A stretch of DNA of 64,000 nt from Heterorhizobium halophytocola (GCF_017873095.1 NZ_JAGGJU010000001.1:372001-436000); one strand, 5' to 3'; shown: positions 7,989 to 18,040, numbered from the stretch's first letter. Numbers and translations are program-made. Notes: generated by a model not told the origin, from the letters alone.

Positions 7989-9416
7989 ATGACTAACAGG
8001 ATCGTCCCCGTTGTAATGGCGGGTGGCAAGGGAACGCGCCTGTGGCCACTGTCGCGGGCAACCGCAGCCAAGCAGTTCATCCGTTTCATCGGCGACAAGA
8101 CCCTTTTTCAAAGCACCCTGGAGCGACTGTCCGATCCGGCCATATTCGAAGCGCCGATCGTCGTTACCAATGAAGAATTCCGCTTTCTGGTCGCCGAACA
8201 GGCGCGCGAGGCCGGTATAGAGCTTTCCGCCATCGTGCTGGAACCGGAAGCGCGCAACACCGCCGCAGCGATCGCGGTCGCCGCAGAACTGGTCGCCCAG
8301 CGCTTTGGCCAGGACGCGATCATGGAAGTGCTGCCCTCCGACCACGAGATCGAGGTGGACGACACCTACAAGCAGTGCGTCGAGACCGCCCGCCGCGCCG
8401 CTGCGACCGGCAAGCTGGCGACCTTCGGCATCAAGCCGACGGAAGCGGCCACCGGCTATGGCTATATCGAGGGTGGAGACAAGACGCCGGAAGGCGCGCT
8501 GAAAGTCGTGCGCTTCGTCGAGAAGCCGGAACTTGAAGCCGCCGAGAAAATGCTGAAAAGCGGCAAATATTACTGGAATTCGGGCATGTTCGTCTTTGCC
8601 GCCGGCAAGATGATCAGTGAGCTGGAAAAGCTGGCCCCCGAAGTGCTGGAAGCCTCGCGCGAAGCGCTCGAAAAGGCGGCAGAAGATCTCGACTTCGTGC
8701 GCCTGGACGGGGAAGCCTTCGCCAGGAGCCCGAGCATTTCCATCGACTATGCCGTGATGGAAAAAACCAAGAATGCCGTCGTCGTCCCCTCGGAGATCAC
8801 CTGGTCCGACCTCGGCAGCTGGGACGCGATCTGGAAGCTCGGCAAGAAGGACGAAAACGGCAATGTCGTCGCCGGTAATGCCACCCTGGTGGACACGAAG
8901 AACTCGCTCGTCATGTCGCGCAACAGCCATATGGCAGTGCAGGGCATGGACGGTATCGCGGTGATCGCCAGCGAGGACGCCGTCTATATCGGCCACCTCG
9001 ACCAGAGCCAGGAAGTCGGCAATCTGGTCAAGAAGCTGAAGAGCTCGAAGAAGACCGAACAGCTGACCGAGCTGCACCCGACCTCGCTGCGGCCATGGGG
9101 CGGATATACCTCGCTGATCAATGGAGACCGCTTCCAGGTCAAGCGCATCTTCGTCACGCCGGAAAAGAAGCTGTCGCTGCAGAAGCACCATCACCGCGCC
9201 GAGCACTGGATCGTGGTGCGCGGCGTCGCCGAAGTCACCATCGACGACAAGGTGACGCTGCTGCACGAGAACCAGTCGATCTATATTCCGCAGGGTTCAG
9301 TCCACCGGCTCGGCAATCCCGGCAAGATCCGCCTGGAACTGATCGAGATCCAGACCGGCTCCTATCTCGGCGAGGATGACATTATCCGCCTGGTGGACGA
9401 GTTCGGCCGCAGTTGA
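7989..9416 (+). CDS. Mannose-1-phosphate guanylyltransferase / mannose-6-phosphate isomerase
   Basis: 475-residue bifunctional enzyme that makes GDP-mannose for exopolysaccharide, LPS or capsule. The nucleotidyltransferase domain occupies about 1-290 with the GGKGTRLWPLSR pyrophosphorylase signature at 11-22 and FVEKP near 179-183. The cupin isomerase domain occupies about 340-470, with the metal site QKHHHRAEHW at 398-407 and the RLELIEIQTG end. Length matches the ManC/AlgA/XanB family. It stands alone with its own downstream terminator; the capsule-type glycosyltransferase at 50 kb may draw on the same pool. Confidence 0.95.
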   Translation: MTNRIVPVVMAGGKGTRLWPLSRATAAKQFIRFIGDKTLFQSTLERLSDPAIFEAPIVVTNEEFRFLVAEQAREAGIELSAIVLEPEARNTAAAIAVAAELVAQRFGQDAIMEVLPSDHEIEVDDTYKQCVETARRAAATGKLATFGIKPTEAATGYGYIEGGDKTPEGALKVVRFVEKPELEAAEKMLKSGKYYWNSGMFVFAAGKMISELEKLAPEVLEASREALEKAAEDLDFVRLDGEAFARSPSISIDYAVMEKTKNAVVVPSEITWSDLGSWDAIWKLGKKDENGNVVAGNATLVDTKNSLVMSRNSHMAVQGMDGIAVIASEDAVYIGHLDQSQEVGNLVKKLKSSKKTEQLTELHPTSLRPWGGYTSLINGDRFQVKRIFVTPEKKLSLQKHHHRAEHWIVVRGVAEVTIDDKVTLLHENQSIYIPQGSVHRLGNPGKIRLELIEIQTGSYLGEDDIIRLVDEFGRS

Positions 9417-9439
9417 TCCCGCGCCATCGCAGATGAGGT

Positions 9440-9480
9440 GAACGAGCCCCGCAGCGCGCGCTGCGGGGCTCGTTCGTTTT
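9440..9480 (+). terminator. Rho-independent terminator of the mannose-1-P guanylyltransferase gene
   Basis: A perfect 17-bp stem (arms 9440-9456 and 9459-9475) with minimal loop is followed by GTTTT. It starts 23 bp after the stop codon. Confidence 0.85.
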
Positions 9481-9597
9481 GCCATTCAACAGAACCTACA
9501 AGAGCAGCCGCTTCAGCAATTCGATGTCCGTCCCATCCGCCGCCGAAGCCCTTTTTCCGCCGCTGAAGCCCTTTACGGTATCCATTCACCGCCGGGC

Positions 9598-9930
9598 TGC
9601 ATCTCACCGGCCGCTTGCCGCCCTTGCGGCCAGCCACGAGATCGAGCGCGGCACCAGGAAAACCGGCTCTCCATGCCGATCAAGCCGCTGAAAATCATGC
9701 TCGGCAAGCTCGCGCCCTATGGGGCGGTCGGCCAAGCGCAGACCGTCATCATCATCATCATTATCATCATCCCTTGCCGGCCTGTTCGTCTTCGAGGTTC
9801 CGCTGCTCGGCTCGCCGGCTGCGCTGGTCTTGCTGTCCCCGCGCTTCGTCGTCTGCAATCTGTCGCCCGGCTAGACCGTCTCGACGATTGCCATCCGCCG
9901 CGGGCAAACAGGGAAGCATGGTCCAAAAGA
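9598..9930 (+). pseudogene. Decayed ABC-2 type transporter permease remnant
   Basis: No intact frame exists, but pieces in different plus frames line up with the central part of a YhhJ/YbhR-type ABC-2 permease: LAALAASHEIERGT (about 9615-9657, equivalent to the ErErGTmE element), PIKPLKIMLGKLAPYGAVG (9676-9732, the TPi-plEiMlGKi-PY element), an Ile-rich membrane stretch encoded by an ATC repeat, GLFVFEVPLLGS (about 9777-9812, the F-x-VP-x-x-GS element) and STIAIRRGQ (about 9880-9906, the iSTiArtQ element). At least three frameshifts and a stop at 9871-9873 break it. N-terminal and C-terminal parts are missing. Recognition is by motif order only. Confidence 0.5.
9746..9771 (+). repeat. ATC trinucleotide microsatellite
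   Basis: About nine TCA/ATC triplets with one interruption (a TTA). In the plus frame it encodes a run of Ile within the presumed ABC-2 permease remnant; on the other strand it would encode Asp. Slippage here may have caused or extended a frameshift. Confidence 0.8.
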
Positions 9931-9966
9931 CCCTGGCCGGCGGACGCTTGTGCTTGCTTTATAAAT

Positions 9967-9995
9967 TTGCATTGCACAAGATCGACGCAATGCAA
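9967..9995. promoter_or_regulatory. Inverted repeat upstream of the transglutaminase cluster
   Basis: Perfect 8-bp arms TTGCATTG (9967-9974) and CAATGCAA (9988-9995) with a 13-bp spacer, ending 38 bp before the first gene of the cluster and lying in AT-rich promoter-like sequence. It may be an operator or a 5' leader hairpin; no T-run follows, so it is not a terminator. Confidence 0.35.
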
Positions 9996-10033
9996 GGCTA
10001 AAGCCAATAATCAAACAACAGACTGGGGCGCGT

Positions 10034-13000
10034 ATGTCGATCAAGGCGAGTATCTATCACCTCACCCATTATAAATACGACAATCCGATCCGCCTCAGCC
10101 CGCAGATCATCCGCCTGAAGCCTGCCGCCCATTCCCGCACGAAGGTGATCAGTCATTCGCTGAAGGTCTCGCCCGCCAATCACTTCGTCAACCTGCAGCA
10201 GGACCCCTACGGCAACTATCTCGCCCGTTTCGTCTTTCCCGATCCGGTGACCGAATTGAAGATCGAGGTCGATCTGGTCGCCGACATGTCGGTCTACAAT
10301 CCCTTCGATTTCTTCGTCGAGGAAGAGGCAAGCAAGTGGCCGTTTTCCTATCCGCAGGACTTGAAGGAAGACCTGGAGATCTACCGGCGCACCGAACCCG
10401 ATACCCCGGCGCTGACCGCCTTCATGGCCACGATCGACAGGTCCGAAGGGCAGCCGACCGTCGACATGATCGTCGGCCTCAACGCGAGCCTGCAGCAGCA
10501 GATCGGCTATATCGTGCGCATGGAGCCGGGGGTACAGACGCCCGACGAGACGCTGACGCTTGCCAAGGGATCGTGCCGCGATTCCAGCTGGCTTCTGGTG
10601 CAGATCCTGCGGCGCCTCGGGCTCGCCGCCCGCTTCGTCTCCGGCTACCTGATCCAGCTGACGCCCGACCTGAAATCGCTGGACGGCCCTTCCGGCACAG
10701 AGGTCGATTTCACCGACCTGCATGCCTGGGTCGAGGTCTATCTGCCGGGTGCCGGCTGGATCGGCCTTGATCCCACGTCCGGTCTGCTGACCGGCGAGAG
10801 CCATATTCCGCTCGCCGCCACGCCGCATTATCGCAATGCCGCGCCGATTTCCGGCGGCTATGTCGGGGAGGCCAATACCAGTTTCGATTTCGACATGAAG
10901 GTCCGCCGCGTCGCCGAGCATCCGCGCATAACCAAGCCGTTCTCAGACGAATCCTGGGATGCGCTCAATGCGCTTGGCGGCAAGGTCGATGGCGAGCTTG
11001 CCGACTACGACGTGCGGCTGACCATGGGCGGAGAGCCGACATTCGTCTCGATCGACGACTTCCAGTCCGACGAGTGGAACACCGGCGCCGTGGGACCAAC
11101 CAAGCGCAATCTGGCCGACGCGCTGATCCGGCGCCTGCGCAACCGCTTCGCCCCAGGCGGCTTCCTGCATTATGGCCAGGGCAAATGGTATCCCGGCGAA
11201 AGCCTGCCGCGCTGGACCTTCTCGCTCTACTGGCGCCGCGACGGCAAGCCGATCTGGCAGAACCCGGAACTGATTGCCGAGGAAGGCAAGGAAACGGAGG
11301 CGACGCCGCAAGACGCGCAGAAGCTGCTGACGGCCATTGCCGGCGAGCTTGCAATCGAACCCGACATGGTGGTGCCGGCCTATGAGGATCCGGCCGAATG
11401 GCTGCTGAAGGAAGGCAATCTGCCGGACAATGTCGATCCGTCGAACTCCAAGCTGAAAGATCCCGAGGAGCGCAGCCGCATTGCCAAGGTGTTCGAGCGC
11501 GGCCTTACCGAGGCCGCCGGTTATGTATTGCCGGTGCAGGTCTGGAACAGCCAGGCCACAGGTTCCGGCCGCAAATGGGTGAGCGAGAAATGGCGGACCC
11601 GACGCGGCCGCATCTTCCTGGTGCCGGGAGACAGCCCCGTCGGCTACCGCCTGCCGCTCGGCACCCTGCCCTATCTGTCGGAGTCGCAATTTCCCTTCAT
11701 CCACCCGGCCGATCCGTCGGAGCCCCGCAAGCCGCTGCCGGACCCGGTCAAGCGGGAGCCGGCGGGCCGGGCCATGCCGGAAGCCTCGTTCCAGGCCGAT
11801 GAAGGGGGCCAGCAGGACCGCGTCGAACAGGTCCTTGGCGAGATCGGCGGTGCCGTGCGCACCGCGATCTCGGTTGAAAAGCTGAATGGCCGCCTCTGCG
11901 TCTTCATGCCGCCGGTCGAGCGCGTCGAGGACTATCTGGAACTGGTGACGGCTGCCGAGACGGCGGCCAATTCGCTCGGCCTGCCTGTCCATATCGAAGG
12001 ATATGCGCCGCCGCATGACGAGCGCCTCAATGTCATCCGCGTCGCTCCCGATCCGGGCGTGATCGAAGTCAATATCCACCCGGCAAGCAACTGGGACGAC
12101 TGCGTAACAACCACCCAGGCGATCTACGAGGAAGCACGCCAGACGCGTCTCGGCGCCGACAAGTTCATGATCGACGGGCGCCACACCGGCACCGGCGGCG
12201 GCAATCATGTCGTGGTCGGCGGCGCCAATCCGAACGACAGTCCCTTCCTGCGCCGGCCGGACCTGTTGAAGAGCCTGGTGCTGCACTGGCAGCGCCATCC
12301 CGCACTCTCCTACATGTTCTCCGGCCTGTTCATCGGCCCGACCAGCCAGGCGCCGCGCATCGACGAGGCACGTCATGACAGCCTCTATGAACTGGAAATC
12401 GCCATTTCCCAGGTGCCGATGCCCGGCGATGGCGCACCGCCGCTGCCCTGGCTTATCGACCGCCTGTTCCGCAACCTGCTGATCGACGTGACCGGCAACA
12501 CCCACCGCTCGGAAATCTGCATCGACAAGCTGTTTTCACCGGACGGCCCGACCGGCCGTCTCGGTCTCGTGGAGTTCCGCGGCTTCGAAATGCCGCCGAA
12601 TGCGCGGATGAACCTTGCACAGCAACTTCTGATCCGCGCCATGATCGCCAGGTTCTGGAAAAATCCGACCTCCGGCAAATTCGTCCGCTGGGGCACGTCG
12701 CTGCATGATCGCTTCATGCTGCCGCATTATATCTGGCAGGATTTCCTCGAAGTTCTGGCGGATCTGCGCGAAAACGGCTTCGATTTCCGGCCGGAATGGT
12801 TTGCAGCCCAACTCGAATTCCGCTTCCCCTTCTTCGGCGAGGTCGAATACGAAGGCTCGAAGCTGGAACTGCGCCAGGCGCTGGAACCCTGGCATGTAAT
12901 GGGCGAACAAGGGGCCATCGGCGGCACCGTGCGCTTCGTCGACAGTTCGGTCGAGCGCCTGCAGGTCCAGCTGGAAACCGGCAATCCGGATCGCTACCGC

Positions 13001-13372
13001 GTGGCCTGCAACGGCCGGATGGTGCCGCTGGCACGCACCGACATGAACGGCGTGGCCGTTGCCGGGGTCCGGTACAAGGCCTGGCAGCCGGCATCCGGGC
13101 TTCACCCGGTGCTGCCGGTCAACACCCCGCTGACCTTCGACATCTACGACACCTGGTCGTCGCGCTCGATCGGCGGCTGCGTCTATCACGTCGCCCACCC
13201 CGGCGGGCGCAATTACGAGACATTCCCTGTGAATGGCAACGAGGCGGAAGCCAGGCGGCTTGCGCGTTTCGAACCTTGGGGGCACACTGCCGGCCGATAT
13301 CAGTTGGCGCAAGAGCAGACATCGCAGGAATTCCCGCATACTCTGGATCTGCGGCGCCCCCGGGGATTGTAA
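10034..13372 (+). CDS. Transglutaminase-like domain protein with C-terminal DUF2126
   Basis: 1112 residues in two parts. Residues about 1-290 are a bacterial transglutaminase N-domain plus a papain-like core with Cys181 ([10 protein letters not shown]), His230 (DLHAWVEV) and Asp246 (GLDPTSG) in the expected order, so hydrolase or transferase catalysis is likely intact. Residues about 325-1100 are DUF2126, beginning [15 protein letters not shown]; comparative genomics (Iyer and colleagues) relates it to amidoligase/glutamine-synthetase-like chemistry. No signal peptide, so cytoplasmic. The next gene's ATG follows its stop directly. Part of a conserved three-gene cluster proposed to make or remove an amide-linked peptide; the product is unknown. 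Confidence 0.9.
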   Translation: MSIKASIYHLTHYKYDNPIRLSPQIIRLKPAAHSRTKVISHSLKVSPANHFVNLQQDPYGNYLARFVFPDPVTELKIEVDLVADMSVYNPFDFFVEEEASKWPFSYPQDLKEDLEIYRRTEPDTPALTAFMATIDRSEGQPTVDMIVGLNASLQQQIGYIVRMEPGVQTPDETLTLAKGSCRDSSWLLVQILRRLGLAARFVSGYLIQLTPDLKSLDGPSGTEVDFTDLHAWVEVYLPGAGWIGLDPTSGLLTGESHIPLAATPHYRNAAPISGGYVGEANTSFDFDMKVRRVAEHPRITKPFSDESWDALNALGGKVDGELADYDVRLTMGGEPTFVSIDDFQSDEWNTGAVGPTKRNLADALIRRLRNRFAPGGFLHYGQGKWYPGESLPRWTFSLYWRRDGKPIWQNPELIAEEGKETEATPQDAQKLLTAIAGELAIEPDMVVPAYEDPAEWLLKEGNLPDNVDPSNSKLKDPEERSRIAKVFERGLTEAAGYVLPVQVWNSQATGSGRKWVSEKWRTRRGRIFLVPGDSPVGYRLPLGTLPYLSESQFPFIHPADPSEPRKPLPDPVKREPAGRAMPEASFQADEGGQQDRVEQVLGEIGGAVRTAISVEKLNGRLCVFMPPVERVEDYLELVTAAETAANSLGLPVHIEGYAPPHDERLNVIRVAPDPGVIEVNIHPASNWDDCVTTTQAIYEEARQTRLGADKFMIDGRHTGTGGGNHVVVGGANPNDSPFLRRPDLLKSLVLHWQRHPALSYMFSGLFIGPTSQAPRIDEARHDSLYELEIAISQVPMPGDGAPPLPWLIDRLFRNLLIDVTGNTHRSEICIDKLFSPDGPTGRLGLVEFRGFEMPPNARMNLAQQLLIRAMIARFWKNPTSGKFVRWGTSLHDRFMLPHYIWQDFLEVLADLRENGFDFRPEWFAAQLEFRFPFFGEVEYEGSKLELRQALEPWHVMGEQGAIGGTVRFVDSSVERLQVQLETGNPDRYRVACNGRMVPLARTDMNGVAVAGVRYKAWQPASGLHPVLPVNTPLTFDIYDTWSSRSIGGCVYHVAHPGGRNYETFPVNGNEAEARRLARFEPWGHTAGRYQLAQEQTSQEFPHTLDLRRPRGL

Positions 13373-15793
13373 ATGGTGGATGCATCGGTGAAGGAAGCGA
13401 GCCCGCAGGCGGCGGCCGGCGGTGCGCTGGGGGCGGCGCATTACCGTGCGCTGCCCGGCGTCGCCGACGAGATGCTGGACGCCGAGGGCAGGATCCGGCC
13501 GGTCTGGCAGAAATTCGTCGCCGCCATCGATGCAATGTCGGAGCAGGAACTGCACGAACGCTTCTCGCGTGCCGATCGCTATCTGCGCGATGCCGGCGTG
13601 TTCTACCGCGCCTATGACGCCAGCGAGAGTTCCGAACGTCCCTGGCCGTTCTCCCCCATACCGGTGCTGATCGCCGAAAAGGAATGGCAGGCGCTGGAAG
13701 CCGGCCTGGTGCAGCGCGCCAACCTGCTGGAAGCGATTGTCGCCGACATCTACGGCGACAACAAGCTGGTCGAGCAGGGTATCCTGCCGGCAGCCCTGAT
13801 CGCCTCCAATCCGGAATTTCTGCGCCCCCTGGTCGGCGTCAAGCCGGTCGGCGGGCATCATCTGCATTTCTGTTCTTTCGAGATCGGCCGCGGGCCCGAT
13901 GGCGATTGGTGGGTTCTGGCCGATCGCACGCAGGCCCCTTCGGGCGCAGGGTTTGCGCTGGAAAACCGGGTGGCGACGGCGCGCGCCTTTTCCGACATCT
14001 ATGCCGACACCCATGTGCACCGCCTCGCCTCTTTCTTCACCGCGTTTCGCGATGCGCTGCAATCCCACAAGCAGCACCCCGACGACCGGATCGCCGTGCT
14101 GACCCCCGGCCTTGCCAACGAGACCTATTACGAACACGCCTATATCGCCCGCTATCTCGGCTTCATGCTGCTGGAGGGCGAGGATCTGGCGGTCGTCAAC
14201 AACCGGCTGATGGTGCGCACCGTCGCCGGGCTGAAGCCGATCGGCGTGCTGTGGCGGCGCCTCGACGCGTCCTATGCCGATCCGCTGGAACTCAACCAGC
14301 TTTCCCATATCGGCACGCCCGGCTTTACCCAGGCGCTGCGCAGCGGCACGGTGACGGTGGTCAACGCGCTCGGCTCCGGCATTCTGGAAACCCGCGCCCT
14401 GCTCGCCTTCCTGCCGACGATCTGCCACGACCTGTTCGGCGAGGAGCTTGCCCTGCCCTCGGTCGCCACCTGGTGGTGCGGCCAGGACAGCGAGCGTGAG
14501 CACGTATCGCGCAATATCGACCGCATGGTGATCGGCCCGGCCTATTCGCGCCTACCCTTCTTCGACGACAATGGCCGCTCGGTGCTCGGTTCTGCACTGC
14601 GCACGACCGCGCAGGAATCGGTCGCCAAATGGCTCGACACCGACGGCCATGCGCTGGTCGGCCAGGAGGTCGTGACGCTGTCGACGACGCCGGTCTACGA
14701 TAACGGCAAGTTGGTGCCGCGCCCGATGAGCCTGCGGGTCTATGCCGCCCGCACCAAGGACGGGTGGCAGATCATGCCGGGCGGCTTTGCCCGCATCGGC
14801 AGCAGCAATGATGTGGCGGCGATTGCCATGCAGCGCGGCGGCAGCGCCGCCGATGTCTGGATCGTCTCGGACAAGCCGGTCGATCGCACCACGCTGCTGC
14901 AGACGAATGACGCCTTCACCCGCAACCTGCCGGGCAGCCTGCCGAGCCGTGCGGCCGACAATCTCTACTGGCTCGGCCGCTATATCGAGCGGGCGGAAGG
15001 CACCTTGCGCATCCTGCGGGCCTGGCATTCGCGCTATGCCGAGACGGCCAATCGCGAGGAACCGCTGCTCGCCAATGTCAGCCTCTATCTGGACGACCTC
15101 GGCGTCGATATGGAAGACGGCAAGGGTGTTCCCGACAGCCTGATGCGCGACATCGACAGCGCCGTCTATTCGGCAAGCCGGATCCGCGACCGCTTCTCCC
15201 CGGACGGCTGGCTGGCGCTGAAAGACCTGGCAAAGACGGCACGCCGCCTGCATGAGCGGGTCAAGGCCGGTGATGACGCGGCGCACGCAATGACCGTGCT
15301 GTTGCGCAAGCTCGCCGGCTTTGCGGGCCTGCTGCATGAAAACATGTACCGCTTCACCGGCTGGCGCTTCCTCAGCCTGGGGCGCTATGTCGAGCGCAGC
15401 ATGCACCTGACGCGCCTTCTCGGCCATCTCCTGGGGGAGGACGCCCCCGACGGAGCGCTCGACATGCTTCTGGAAATCGCCGACAGCGTCATGACCCATC
15501 GCCGACGCTACAACGTCAACACCGCCCACCTGACGGTTACCGACCTGCTCGTCCTGGATGGTCTCAACCCGCGTTCGATCCTGTTCCAGCTGACCGCGAT
15601 CAAGAACCAGGTGGAAGAATTGCCGAACGCCTTCGAGAACGGTCAGATGTCGCCCTTCTATCGCGAGGCGATGAAGCTGCATTCGAACGTCGCCGTCATG
15701 GTGCCGGAAGACATTACGGCTGCGGTGTACAAGTCCATCGAAGAGGAGCTCGACAAGCTCTCCGATCTCCTGTCTCGAACCTATCTGAGCTGA
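13373..15793 (+). CDS. Circularly permuted ATP-grasp (DUF404/DUF407) fused to alpha-E (DUF403) domain
   Basis: 806 residues. The N-terminal about 490 residues form a circularly permuted type 2 ATP-grasp ligase (typical segments ADRTQAPSGAGFALENR, GLANETYYEHAYIARYLG, WRRLDASYADPLEL). From about residue 526 (RAADNLYWLGRYIERAEG) the alpha-helical alpha-E domain begins and runs to the end. In many bacteria these are two separate genes; here they are one polypeptide. ATP-grasp enzymes join a carboxylate to an amine through an acyl-phosphate. Start codon follows the preceding stop without a gap; the next gene begins 6 bp after its stop. Substrates unknown. Confidence 0.9.
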   Translation: MVDASVKEASPQAAAGGALGAAHYRALPGVADEMLDAEGRIRPVWQKFVAAIDAMSEQELHERFSRADRYLRDAGVFYRAYDASESSERPWPFSPIPVLIAEKEWQALEAGLVQRANLLEAIVADIYGDNKLVEQGILPAALIASNPEFLRPLVGVKPVGGHHLHFCSFEIGRGPDGDWWVLADRTQAPSGAGFALENRVATARAFSDIYADTHVHRLASFFTAFRDALQSHKQHPDDRIAVLTPGLANETYYEHAYIARYLGFMLLEGEDLAVVNNRLMVRTVAGLKPIGVLWRRLDASYADPLELNQLSHIGTPGFTQALRSGTVTVVNALGSGILETRALLAFLPTICHDLFGEELALPSVATWWCGQDSEREHVSRNIDRMVIGPAYSRLPFFDDNGRSVLGSALRTTAQESVAKWLDTDGHALVGQEVVTLSTTPVYDNGKLVPRPMSLRVYAARTKDGWQIMPGGFARIGSSNDVAAIAMQRGGSAADVWIVSDKPVDRTTLLQTNDAFTRNLPGSLPSRAADNLYWLGRYIERAEGTLRILRAWHSRYAETANREEPLLANVSLYLDDLGVDMEDGKGVPDSLMRDIDSAVYSASRIRDRFSPDGWLALKDLAKTARRLHERVKAGDDAAHAMTVLLRKLAGFAGLLHENMYRFTGWRFLSLGRYVERSMHLTRLLGHLLGEDAPDGALDMLLEIADSVMTHRRRYNVNTAHLTVTDLLVLDGLNPRSILFQLTAIKNQVEELPNAFENGQMSPFYREAMKLHSNVAVMVPEDITAAVYKSIEEELDKLSDLLSRTYLS

Positions 15794-15799
15794 TCCCGG

Positions 15800-16678
15800 A
15801 TGCTGTATGACATTACCCTGCGGATGAGCTACGTCTATGACGTCCCGGCCTCCGGTTCCCATCACATCCTGCGGCTGGTGCCGATGAATCTCGGCGAGCG
15901 GCAACGCCTTGTCGCTGGCAGCATCCGGGTCGATCCCGACCCGGACGAGGTCACCGGCTTTACCGATTTCTTCCGGCATCCCGCGACCTATCTGCAATTG
16001 CGCGGCGCCCACGAGCAGCTCGACATCCGCATGCAGGCGCGGGTGGCCGTTACCGCCGCGCAGGACAGCGCCGATTTCTCGCCGATGCTAGACCGGCTCG
16101 ACGGCGAACTGACGGCACATCGGGCGCTGGACGGGTCCTCGCCGCATCATTTCCTCGGGCCCAGCCCGCGGCTCGCCGAGGTTCCGGAAATCGCGGCCTA
16201 CGGGCGTGAGCGGCTGGCGGCGGGTCAGACCGTCCGACAGGTGGCCGAAGCGTTGTGCAAGCGTATCCACGAGGACTTCACCTATGACGGCGAGGCCACA
16301 TCGGTCGACACGACCCCGGCCCAGGCCTTCCAGCTGAAGCGTGGCGTCTGCCAGGATTTCAGCCATGTGATGATCCTGGCGTTGAGAAGTCTCGGCATTC
16401 CGGCCGGCTATGTCAGCGGCTTTCTGCGCACCCTGCCCCCGCCCGGAAAGGAACGGCTGGAAGGCGCCGATGCCATGCATGCCTGGGTTCGGGTATGGTG
16501 CGGCCGCGCCACCGGCTGGATCGAGCTCGATCCGACCAATGACATTCCGGCAGGCGCCGACCACGTGGTTGTCGCTTATGGCCGTGACTATTCCGATGTC
16601 GCCCCGGTCATCGGTGTGCTAAAAAGCTACGGTAGTCACGACATCATCCAGGCCGTCGACGTGGTTCCTGCCGGATAG
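15800..16678 (+). CDS. Transglutaminase family protein (small, cluster partner)
   Basis: 292 residues: bacterial transglutaminase N-terminal region (about 1-95) and a transglutaminase-like core. The catalytic triad is visible as Cys184 (RGVCQDFSH), His227 (AMHAWVRV) and Asp244 (ELDPTND). No signal peptide, so it should act in the cytoplasm. Last gene of the operon with the DUF2126 and ATP-grasp/alpha-E genes. The arrangement of two transglutaminase-fold proteins around a ligase recalls build-and-trim amide chemistry, for example peptide tagging. No proteasome-type (Anbu) peptidase gene, sometimes linked to such clusters, is adjacent here. Confidence 0.9.
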   Translation: MLYDITLRMSYVYDVPASGSHHILRLVPMNLGERQRLVAGSIRVDPDPDEVTGFTDFFRHPATYLQLRGAHEQLDIRMQARVAVTAAQDSADFSPMLDRLDGELTAHRALDGSSPHHFLGPSPRLAEVPEIAAYGRERLAAGQTVRQVAEALCKRIHEDFTYDGEATSVDTTPAQAFQLKRGVCQDFSHVMILALRSLGIPAGYVSGFLRTLPPPGKERLEGADAMHAWVRVWCGRATGWIELDPTNDIPAGADHVVVAYGRDYSDVAPVIGVLKSYGSHDIIQAVDVVPAG

Positions 16679-16769
16679 TTGCTTCTTCTATAAAATTCGA
16701 ACCTTCCGATTAAGCGAAAGTCTATTTTTGCGGCGTAGTGTACGCCTCAATTGGAACCCGTATGTCTGG

Positions 16770-17987
16770 ATGACCATGATGATCTCCAAAAGCACATTGA
16801 AAAAAATATTGCATGGAATCGCGTTTGATCGACGCGGCAATTTTGGTGTTGCAACCGCAATTCTGCTGCCGGTACTGCTGGCTTCGGGCGGGGTCGCAAT
16901 GGACCTGACGCGCATGGTCCAGATCCGGTCGGAATTGCAGAACGCAGCCGATTCCGCGGCGCTGGCAGCCGCCTCCGCCATGGCCAGCAAGGGCATGAGC
17001 GAAGAGGATGCCATCCAGCTGGCCAAGAAATTCCTCGCCTCCCAGATGGCCAATCTCTACACCGGCGCCGAGCTCTCCGCAGAAGAGCAGGCCGAGATGC
17101 AGAAGAACATGCAGGACGACACGGCGGTCATCGCCAACAAGACCGTCAAGGATGGCAATGCCGCCTTCGACGTCACCGTCCAGGCCGGCTACAATCTCGC
17201 TCTGAACCCGATGACGCAGCTTCTGGGCTGGAAGACGGCATCGCTGGCAGCCTCCAGTTCGGCAAAGAGCACGGCCGAAACCCAGAATGCGATCTCGATG
17301 TATCTGGTCCTCGACAAGTCCGGCTCCATGGCCTGGCGCACCGACACGATCAATACGGCCCAGAGCAAGTGCATCAACTGGACGGCGCAGAACTGGGGCA
17401 ACAGCAAGACCAAGGCCACCAGCCCCTGCTATGTGACGAAGATTGCGACCCTTCAGGTGGCCACGGAAAGCCTGATGAACCAGTTGAAGATCGTCGATCC
17501 CGACTCCAAGTTCGTCCGCACCGCCGCCGTGTCCTACAATGGCGATGTCCAGCCGGAGAGCGACTTTGCCTGGGGTACGTCCAAAGCCCTGAGTTATGTC
17601 AAGGCACTCGACGCGGAAGGCAGCACGGCATCGACCAAGGCCGTCAAGCTCGCCTACACGACCCTGGTGTCGCAGCAGGAAGACCAGGCCCACAAGGCCA
17701 AGAATGGCCAGGTTCCGGACAAGTTCATCCTGTTCATGACCGACGGCGACAACAACAGCAGCAGCGACAACACCGCGACTCTGAAATGGTGTGACGATGC
17801 CAAGAAGCAGAACATCACCGTCTACACCGTGGCCTTCATGGCACCGTCCGGGGGCAAGGCGCTGCTGTCGGCCTGCGCCTCGTCCTCCAAGAACTATTAT
17901 GACGCCCAGGACGCAGACCAGCTGATCGCAGCCTTCGCCAAGATCGGTGAAGAGGCCGCCGCAGCCGGTACACGCCTGACGAACTGA
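16770..17987 (+). CDS. TadG-like pilus assembly protein with von Willebrand factor A domain
   Basis: 405 residues from ATG 16770 (alternatives at 16776, 16779 and 16728). A TadE/G N-terminus precedes one membrane helix: FDRRGNFGVATAILLPVLL (about 19-37), followed by MDLTRMVQIRSELQNAADSAALAAA. The rest is extracytoplasmic and includes a vWA domain with MIDAS residues D182-K-S184-G-S186 and LFMTDGDNN. Such proteins are minor components or anchors of Flp/Tad pili. No other tad genes are nearby, so this is an orphan copy. A strong terminator follows. Confidence 0.85.
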   Translation: MTMMISKSTLKKILHGIAFDRRGNFGVATAILLPVLLASGGVAMDLTRMVQIRSELQNAADSAALAAASAMASKGMSEEDAIQLAKKFLASQMANLYTGAELSAEEQAEMQKNMQDDTAVIANKTVKDGNAAFDVTVQAGYNLALNPMTQLLGWKTASLAASSSAKSTAETQNAISMYLVLDKSGSMAWRTDTINTAQSKCINWTAQNWGNSKTKATSPCYVTKIATLQVATESLMNQLKIVDPDSKFVRTAAVSYNGDVQPESDFAWGTSKALSYVKALDAEGSTASTKAVKLAYTTLVSQQEDQAHKAKNGQVPDKFILFMTDGDNNSSSDNTATLKWCDDAKKQNITVYTVAFMAPSGGKALLSACASSSKNYYDAQDADQLIAAFAKIGEEAAAAGTRLTN

Positions 17988-18040
17988 GGCTTTTGCGGGT
18001 CTTTGCCAAAAGGCCGGCAGCCGACATCACCCGTCCGTCA

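Noticed and set aside
9604..9858. Asp-rich minus-strand open frame of 84 codons
   Set aside because: Its Asp run is the complement of the ATC repeat; it has no ribosome site and conflicts with the better-supported permease remnant on the plus strand.
12536..14503. Long minus-strand open frame (over 600 codons) across the transglutaminase/ATP-grasp junction
   Set aside because: It spans the ends of two well-supported plus-strand genes and has no recognisable protein features.
16755..16769. 15-bp sequence also found at 41296-41310 (AACCCGTATGTCTGG)
   Set aside because: A few 15-bp repeats are expected by chance in 64 kb, and the contexts (tadG start region, TRAP upstream region) share nothing else.
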